Below, in pieces: positions 60,101 to 64,000 of a stretch of 64,000 nt of DNA. How positions within the stretch are numbered: the stretch's first letter is position 1; the number at the start of each line of letters is the position of its first letter. This DNA is from Nonomuraea fuscirosea. Lineage in GTDB: Bacteria; Actinomycetota; Actinomycetes; Streptosporangiales; Streptosporangiaceae. Location: contig NZ_PVNG01000015.1 in the NCBI RefSeq assembly GCF_003001935.1, positions 248,001-312,000 of the forward strand, written 5' to 3'. Position numbers and translations under genes: made by a program. The notes under the pieces were generated by a model that saw only the letters and a program-made list of their open reading frames with translations, had not been told where the DNA came from and made no database searches.

Positions 60101-61825
60101 CCCCGGGCCGTTCAGATGTTGAGCAGGAGGGATATCAGCTGGGAGGAACGCAGGCAGTTGGCGCGGTCGGTGGTCGAGCTAGGCCCAGCCGGAATCGAAG
60201 AGTTGCTCACTCAGGTCCGTTCACCGCTCGACATCGACCTGAAGATGCGGCACATCATCGCCCTCGTCGAGGCCGGTGAGTGTCTCGATCTAGCCGCCGA
60301 GCTAGTCGCCGATCCCGGAGCGCCCGCGTGGATACGGACGAGAGTGGCCACCAGCCTCTTGGAGCGCGGTTACCTCTCAATACCACATACGGTGGTGGCA
60401 GAGCTGGCCACCGACTTCGAGCCCGAACACGACTTCCAAGGTGAGCTCATCATCGCCATGGCAGGGCGTGACATTCCCGGCGCGGGTGCGGCCGCCGTGA
60501 GCTTGCTAGGCCGCGAGCGTGCGTCCAAGGCCAATTATGCCGGCAGCAAGAAATTCATCGGCGGTCTGGCGACCGCTGGCCCGGAGGGATACGCCAGCCT
60601 CGATCGGATAGCCCGGGACAATGAACTAGCCGAGGAGGATCGCGCACTTGCTATCGACGCCATGGCCGACACCAATCCGGGAGAGGCCGCCCAGCTTGCG
60701 CTATCTCTCGCAGAACAGTTCACCAAATTTGCCAACTCTCGTCTCACGCTCCTACTCGCTGACAAGGGAGTGGTCGAGGTTGCCGACCAGTTGTCGACGC
60801 AGTTGAGGGATGAGCCTGCGGCTTATCGCGCCCTCTTCCAGCTATTGAGCAGCCCGCGGGCGTCCCAGGAACTCGTCGAGGCACTCCTCCCTGCCGCTCA
60901 TGCGGCGACCATCGCGGAGGCGCCAGAGCCACCAGCGCCCCTGACGCTTGACTCACATTTCCTTGAAGAGGCGGGCATCACCTGGTCCTCCGAGGCGGAG
61001 AAGGAGGCGATCACTGACTGGGTCGCCGATAGGATCAGGGAAAAAGTGAGCACCAAGGTGTTCTCCTTCCTGACAACCAGCCAGCTTGACGAATACGAGC
61101 AGCTCGAAAGCGCAGAGCAGCATGTCGAATTCTTGGCCACGCGATCAGGTGGGTATCCCGAACTCGTGCGCAGCCAGGCGGCCGTCGTCCAGCAAGAGAT
61201 CCGTGACAACCCATCGATCGTCCCTCCGTTCAATGTCGTGCAGACCATGCAGCCAATGCGACGGCTCTCGTACATCGCCGCCGCCATCGAAGAGTGGGTC
61301 ATACTCACTCAGTCCAGTGGTCCGCAGAGCAGCGCCCAGTTTCTCGCCGCCAACGAGTCGGTGATCGTAACCCCCGAAGGCCATGCGTTGCTGAGAATTG
61401 CCTGCCAGATGACGGCAGCATGGAATCCATATGAAGGGCATCAGTTCTTGGTGGAAGTGGCTTTGCGGAATGGCCTTCAGGCGTCCCGCAAGCTTATGGA
61501 GGACTCTGACAAGTTGCATGATCTCCTGCGTGAGTATCTTAACGAAGGAAATGGAATGCAGCTACTTTATGCCGCGCTGGCAGGCCTCGTCCTGGAACCA
61601 GGATCGGAGGTGGTGGCGTTCTACGGTGCACTTGGCGCGGCCCTCCTCGAAAATATGGAGTTGAGTGTGGCGCTGATGGCGCTCAGCGGTCGGTCCGCGA
61701 GCGAGGACCAACGCAAGGACGGCCTGGCCACTCTGCAGGAGAACGCTGAGCGATTCCAATGGAACGAGGAGTGCGTCAGGGTGCTACGCGGTGCGCTCAG
61801 AAACGAACTAGGGGACATCGAATGA
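57170..61825 (+). CDS. Trypsin-like protease - NACHT-type STAND NTPase - helical repeat protein
   Basis: 1551 aa from ATG 57,170. Residues ~10-200 are a trypsin-like serine protease with a full triad: GSGFFVAEGLVLTAAHVV (His40), PDLALLRV (Asp81) and DDGLSGGPILD (Ser155). Residues ~285-600 are a NACHT/STAND ATPase: Walker A RGMPGLGKSWLL (310-321), Walker B LISCLDALDE (404-413, with the extra acidic residue), and sensor-like LLITSRPSRTLHID. From ~700 to the end are Leu/Ala/Val-rich helical repeats of HEAT/Armadillo type (RLNAIPVESQVGSNLAAQIL-like units every ~30-40 residues), the usual sensor half. No signal peptide, so it is cytosolic. Model (inference): a trigger bound by the repeats assembles the NTPase and frees the protease. 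It overlaps both neighbours by ATGA. Confidence 0.88.
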   Translation: MTVHLEKHLRSCTVLITDGQGKAAGSGFFVAEGLVLTAAHVVYQAGEGVRAQWNGVVLNELSQEWLDPPPPKGPGSWPLPDLALLRVHDDAASGHPCVLLGNRLSGSTLLAEGYTRGTSGGYAPDSARLEFETVRSEGIFSVIKCKDSIIDDGLSGGPILDLGSGEVVGVTKGQRTSLLPIGGIAIASSVLSDLYPDLWMANARFHHTDRRWEFARLNSSQVMDLTAATRGFLRMVDQVIAERPAFLPPGAVRADIHQMPSVRALSHGRPAEPAHQDELSSEELGVNDVRFEGVFQWAPLRVRWRSIVLRGMPGLGKSWLLNSHANAVAADSLEKLNDNRVDGTSVSLPVLIDCADLGRMLPTAITRDSVLRALANAIQADAEADWAQIPVDAIIRLAYEDGRLISCLDALDEVSIADRQKIRQALPILTERGNQLLITSRPSRTLHIDTAALGGCFNADVVGFSPGQVFAFARSWFARHPVRSTEFEAELLDRPELRRLAKVPLLAAFLCRLASEGNNVQVLPSTRVEVLQSVMLGALSGRWRDPTLQALDPDSPPDPTLRLRILSDAIGRLSRPWRSRVDRFSRPNLAVALREHPDHARTATEADTRWYVWQTLRPAMSSQPRPLSDPLIWEYMFDGLLAHDLSESSESMIRFTHPVLAEYCMASYLASQTADELRGIVTAHRWFDTPWYEIWPLTAGLMAHPGTLVELLLDTPTDSWYEQTFLASRCVAVAGARMSTELKTRVLSAVISATQSWRSFDRERALLHLGELVHARLDEAVKASRRLLNSEEIESSTLLRVAGLLAEIGDPAGLKIARKCVSDRGVPTVYRAWNARAIVLANDPEGLVALQSAIRNARTVSELRILVNAIPVESQVGSNLAAQILRDHEVHTRIRATVGAALIRTGDAHRIRLAKELAATPLTVWHLRAALISELLAVGEDDVLQLGLELFDDPNLSADQRVTLVESLVRRGETAVLPRAVQMLSRRDISWEERRQLARSVVELGPAGIEELLTQVRSPLDIDLKMRHIIALVEAGECLDLAAELVADPGAPAWIRTRVATSLLERGYLSIPHTVVAELATDFEPEHDFQGELIIAMAGRDIPGAGAAAVSLLGRERASKANYAGSKKFIGGLATAGPEGYASLDRIARDNELAEEDRALAIDAMADTNPGEAAQLALSLAEQFTKFANSRLTLLLADKGVVEVADQLSTQLRDEPAAYRALFQLLSSPRASQELVEALLPAAHAATIAEAPEPPAPLTLDSHFLEEAGITWSSEAEKEAITDWVADRIREKVSTKVFSFLTTSQLDEYEQLESAEQHVEFLATRSGGYPELVRSQAAVVQQEIRDNPSIVPPFNVVQTMQPMRRLSYIAAAIEEWVILTQSSGPQSSAQFLAANESVIVTPEGHALLRIACQMTAAWNPYEGHQFLVEVALRNGLQASRKLMEDSDKLHDLLREYLNEGNGMQLLYAALAGLVLEPGSEVVAFYGALGAALLENMELSVALMALSGRSASEDQRKDGLATLQENAERFQWNEECVRVLRGALRNELGDIE

Positions 61826-62688
61826 CGGATAGGAAACGTCGGGCTGTCCGGAAACCTCGCCTTCCTGCCCCGACCATGAGCCCCATCGTCACTATTTGCC
61901 CAGTACGCGGCGACGAGCAGATCTGCGTGCCGCTCAATCAGGTGCTTATCAGGGGAACAACTGGCGGAATCGACGAATTCTATTCCGCGTGTTCCTGCGG
62001 GCGGAGATTCGCGCTCTCACGATCAGCTCAGCGCCGGTTGGCCGAACTGGCTGGTGACTACGTCGCAATCACCGAGGCCCATGACACGCCCGCCGCCCGG
62101 GTACTTGACATCCTTATAGAGAAGACGACCTGGCCAGCGGGTCATACGAGTTCATTGGCAAAGTCTGGCATCGTCCCCATCGGCACGCCTGTGCTCCATG
62201 CGCCGACAGAGCAAGTGAGGGTCATCAGCCGGGGGCTGTTCAATTTCGGCCGCCACATGATCTCGGTGATGAATCGTGCCGAAGGAATTGGACTGGCGGC
62301 CAACCAGGTCGGTGTTCCATTACAGGTGCTGGCTCACGACTTCGGGCGCGTGGTTCCCCAGATCATGGTGAATCCCGAGATCCTTCGTTCTAAAGGCACG
62401 TGGAGCTATGGAGAGGGCTGCCTCTCATTGAAGATTGAGGGTACTGCCGCCGATGTCGTACGCCCGAAGATTATTACTGCGGTGGCAACTTTGCCTACTA
62501 GCCAGACGATCATCGTCCAGGCCGACGAAATCCTAGCGCGTGTCCTGCAACACGAGATCGACCATCTGAACGGCATCGAATACGTACAGCGGCTCATCGG
62601 TACCGACCAACTGGAGGTCTATTCCAAGATCGAAGGGAGAGGAATCAACCTCTCTTGCATACCGCCGATGCCCTACGCACGCACCTGA
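61822..62688 (+). CDS. Peptide deformylase-domain protein with N-terminal zinc-ribbon-like extension
   Basis: 288 aa from ATG 61,822, overlapping the protease stop (ATGA). Residues ~110-288 are a peptide deformylase with all three motifs: GIGLAANQVG (155-164), EGCLS (198-202) and HEIDH (244-248), i.e. Cys200, His244, His248 and catalytic Glu245. The C-terminal tail (YVQRLIGTDQLEVYSKI) is longer than in housekeeping Def. Residues 1-~105 are extra: basic, with TICPVRGDEQIC and CSCGRRF (Cys26, 35, 57, 59), a likely zinc-binding unit. Housekeeping def genes are ~160-200 aa and sit beside fmt, not in protease/STAND operons. Its role here is unknown. Confidence 0.85.
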   Translation: MTDRKRRAVRKPRLPAPTMSPIVTICPVRGDEQICVPLNQVLIRGTTGGIDEFYSACSCGRRFALSRSAQRRLAELAGDYVAITEAHDTPAARVLDILIEKTTWPAGHTSSLAKSGIVPIGTPVLHAPTEQVRVISRGLFNFGRHMISVMNRAEGIGLAANQVGVPLQVLAHDFGRVVPQIMVNPEILRSKGTWSYGEGCLSLKIEGTAADVVRPKIITAVATLPTSQTIIVQADEILARVLQHEIDHLNGIEYVQRLIGTDQLEVYSKIEGRGINLSCIPPMPYART

Positions 62689-62868
62689 TGGTCCTTGGCA
62701 TGTCGACGGGAGGAACACCATCCCGTCATCGGCCGAAGAAGACCGCATCGCGGGCACCGCGCTTGCGCGACATCAAGGCCCGCGGTAAGGGATCATGACG
62801 GCGGCCGTGAGAAGCGGTTCTGATCCACTTCTTGCTTCTTGTGATCTGGTGACGGGGTATGACGACAA
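62689..62868. other. Short noncoding stretch after the deformylase gene
   Basis: 180 bp with no gene or clear terminator. GGCCGAAGAAGACC and neighbouring G+C-rich words give no family match. Confidence 0.4.
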
Positions 62869-63140
62869 TCAGTCGGCGTGGAGGATCTGGAGGCGGAGAA
62901 GGTCGAAGCTGGCACGCCCGTAGCCGTCCCTTTTGATCCGCTCCGGAATTCCACTCCAGGGTCAGCCCGGCATTGGCAGTGTCGAAGTCCTGGCGCAAGC
63001 CGCGAGCCAGGCTGCGGAGCGGCTTGAGGCCGGTGGCCTCGGCCTGGTGGAGCTATGCGGGCAGGAGGTGGCCGTGCCGGTTGGTCATCATTTCGGCCGG
63101 CCGCTGTAGACATCCACACGATGCCTCGGTTGTCGGTTAA
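62869..63140 (-). pseudogene. ISL3-family transposase, degenerate C-terminal fragment
   Basis: On the minus strand, LKPLRSLARGLRQDFDTANAGLTLEWNSG is followed, after a frameshift and the loss of ~10 residues, by ERIKRDGYGRASFDLLRLQILHAD and a stop at 62,869. Both are characteristic of the C-terminus of ISL3 transposases (FARGLRxDxxAVxAGLTLxxSSG ... IKxxKRxMYGRAxFDLLRxRxL). A stop also lies upstream. Dead remnant at the right edge of the element. Confidence 0.8.
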
Positions 63141-63246
63141 CCAGGCAACTCGTCCAACTCCGTCCAGAGCTTGACCACGGCCAATACGCAGCCAAGTTGA
63201 GGTGGTCATAGGCGTACGCCCAGGTCAGCGCATGATCGTGACGGGA

Positions 63247-63299
63247 CTGTAAAACCGTCGGCTCAGCCTACGCAAGTTCGAACCTTGCACCTGCCACAC
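63247..63299 (+). repeat. Attachment site attR (3' tRNA-Tyr fragment)
   Basis: 53 bp identical to 25,926-25,978. The upstream half of a tRNA (acceptor 5' strand, D-arm) is missing, so this is not a functional tRNA. It marks the right boundary of the element and is the displaced original 3' end of the host gene. Confidence 0.95.
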
Positions 63300-63315
63300 G
63301 CAGTAAGCGCAGCTC

Positions 63316-63335
63316 AGAGGCCCTACGGGGCCTCT
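63316..63335 (+). terminator. Hairpin after attR, the stranded original tRNA-Tyr terminator
   Basis: AGAGGCCC (63,316-63,323) pairs with GGGCCTCT (63,328-63,335) around TACG, followed by TCTGCATTT. It lies 16 bp from the end of the att core, and in the empty site would follow tRNA-Tyr directly. Its outer stem words equal those of the element hairpin at 25,987-26,025. Confidence 0.6.
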
Positions 63336-63590
63336 TCTGCATTTCAGGGGTATGCAGCCGGATGCCGCTGTGAGCGGCCGTTTGTCGGTGGTTGCGGGAT
63401 ATACGCGGGATGGATCCGGGGACGTTTCCCCAGGTCGAGGCCCATGATCCGGAGTATGCGCGGGATGACGTGGCCCCTGCAACGCCGAAAGGCCCCGGGG
63501 AAACCGGAGCCCTTTGGGTGGTGCCGTCCGTGATCTCCTGCAGTGAGTACGTCCGCGATCCGCTGGTTGACGATCTCCTCCTGGCCGTCG
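63336..63590. other. Chromosomal flank right of attR, no gene seen
   Basis: 255 bp of G+C-rich DNA with no family-like protein on either strand. Short open frames are present but show no ribosome sites or motifs. Confidence 0.4.
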
Positions 63591-63873
63591 ATCAAGTGGC
63601 GGCGCGGCGCGCCGCTGTACCTCCGGCCCTCCGCCCGCCCGCCGTCCGGGCGTGCGGCCTGGGGGCCGGTCCCGGACGGCGGCGGGACACCGGGCCGGTC
63701 ACCGCACGCCAGCCCTGCCGTACCAACCGAACGCCCCGGCCGGGGTTGCCGCGCCGCCACACAGATGCAGCCCTACGATCGCCACTGCATGGCCGGTCGC
63801 CATACGTGGTCGGGGGCGATCGACGATCCAGGGTTTGTTCCTCACCCTGGCTCACCGAGCAACGTGGTTGATC
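63591..63873. repeat. 285-bp hairpin-rich dispersed repeat, copy B (outside the element)
   Basis: Second copy of 54,293-54,578 in the same orientation. The 12-bp stem CCGCCGTCCGGG (63,639-63,650) / CCCGGACGGCGG (63,671-63,682) is unchanged. Most differences are single bases and short indels outside the stems. The last 127 bp to the window edge show nothing recognisable. Confidence 0.85.
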
Positions 63874-64000
63874 TCGGATGCCAAACTCCGCCGAAGCACC
63901 TTTGCGTGCCGCGCTCGCCGGGTTTACATCGGCGCCTGTGGAGAGGTGCAGCAGGGTGGAGATGGACGCCATCCTTCCCTGCCGCCGGAGGGCGTCAAGG

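Larger units (their letters stand above)
25926..63299. mobile_element. Integrated AICE-type conjugative element in tRNA-Tyr, about 37.3 kb
   Basis: Bounded by a perfect 53-bp direct repeat (25,926-25,978 and 63,247-63,299). The recombination module (int, xis), replication module (DUF3987 protein, primase-polymerase), FtsK-type transfer protein, DUF2637 protein, WhiB and GntR regulators are the standard parts of an actinomycete integrative and conjugative element. Int sits 2.3 kb inside the tRNA end, as in pSAM2/SLP1-type elements. From memory, SLP1 of S. coelicolor uses the tRNA-Tyr gene in the same chromosomal neighbourhood. Cargo fills 38.7-63.2 kb plus 26.1-28.1 kb, with several IS elements and a group II intron. 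The size exceeds many AICEs (about 9-25 kb). Confidence 0.92.

Noticed and set aside
63247..63299. Second tRNA-Tyr gene
   Set aside because: Only the 3' 53 bp are present; the acceptor 5' strand and D-arm are missing, so it is attR.

Overview
The window is G+C-rich DNA from an actinomycete. It carries WhiB, GntR and AICE-type conjugation genes, a high-GC codon bias, and many GTG/TTG starts. A Streptosporangiaceae host (Nonomuraea-like) is my inference, not something the sequence proves.

Chromosomal backbone (1-25.9 kb). In order: the 5' part of an NAD-dependent epimerase gene, a secreted beta-helix protein, 2-oxoacid:ferredoxin oxidoreductase (korA/korB), a polysaccharide-deacetylase lipoprotein, an accessory complex I set (nuoA, nuoBCH, nuoIJKLMN; no nuoD, E, F or G), htpX, a NUDIX hydrolase, a YajQ-family gene and tRNA-Tyr. 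From memory, the order kor - second nuo cluster - htpX - yajQ - tRNA-Tyr matches the Streptomyces coelicolor neighbourhood where SLP1 is integrated. Here the nuo set is broken twice. A minus-strand membrane-protein gene lies between nuoA and nuoB. A 5.9-kb insert lies between nuoH and nuoI. That insert holds two arrays of a degenerate repeat with a period near 43 bp, an 18-bp tandem repeat, an orphan membrane protein, an NmrA-like reductase and a membrane Ser/Thr kinase.

Integrated element (25,926-63,299). A perfect 53-bp direct repeat, made of the 3' part of tRNA-Tyr, bounds about 37.3 kb. The left third is an actinomycete integrative and conjugative element (AICE) backbone: integrase, excisionase, DUF3987 protein, primase-polymerase, a palindromic locus, FtsK/TraB translocase, DUF2637 protein, zinc-binding protein, WhiB, a TPR regulator and GntR regulators.

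The cargo looks like a layered conflict/defence island. It contains an HNH nuclease and a TIR-winged-helix protein beside the left attachment site; a DUF262-Shedu fusion; an ABC three-component-type operon (RecF-like DUF2326 ATPase, small middle component, REase-like effector split by an in-frame TAG); a SLOG-transmembrane protein between two direct copies of one IS; and, at the right end, a translationally coupled trypco1 - trypsin/NACHT/helical-repeat (1551 aa) - peptide deformylase operon. The last operon is my main candidate for an undescribed system.

Insertion debris (47-57 kb and 62.8-63.2 kb). Two IS5-type copies (one cut by an IS630 element), a group II intron with its reverse transcriptase, another IS5-type gene, a broken ISAs1 transposase, IS256 and ISL3 remnants, and a 285-bp hairpin-rich repeat that also occurs just outside the right attachment site.
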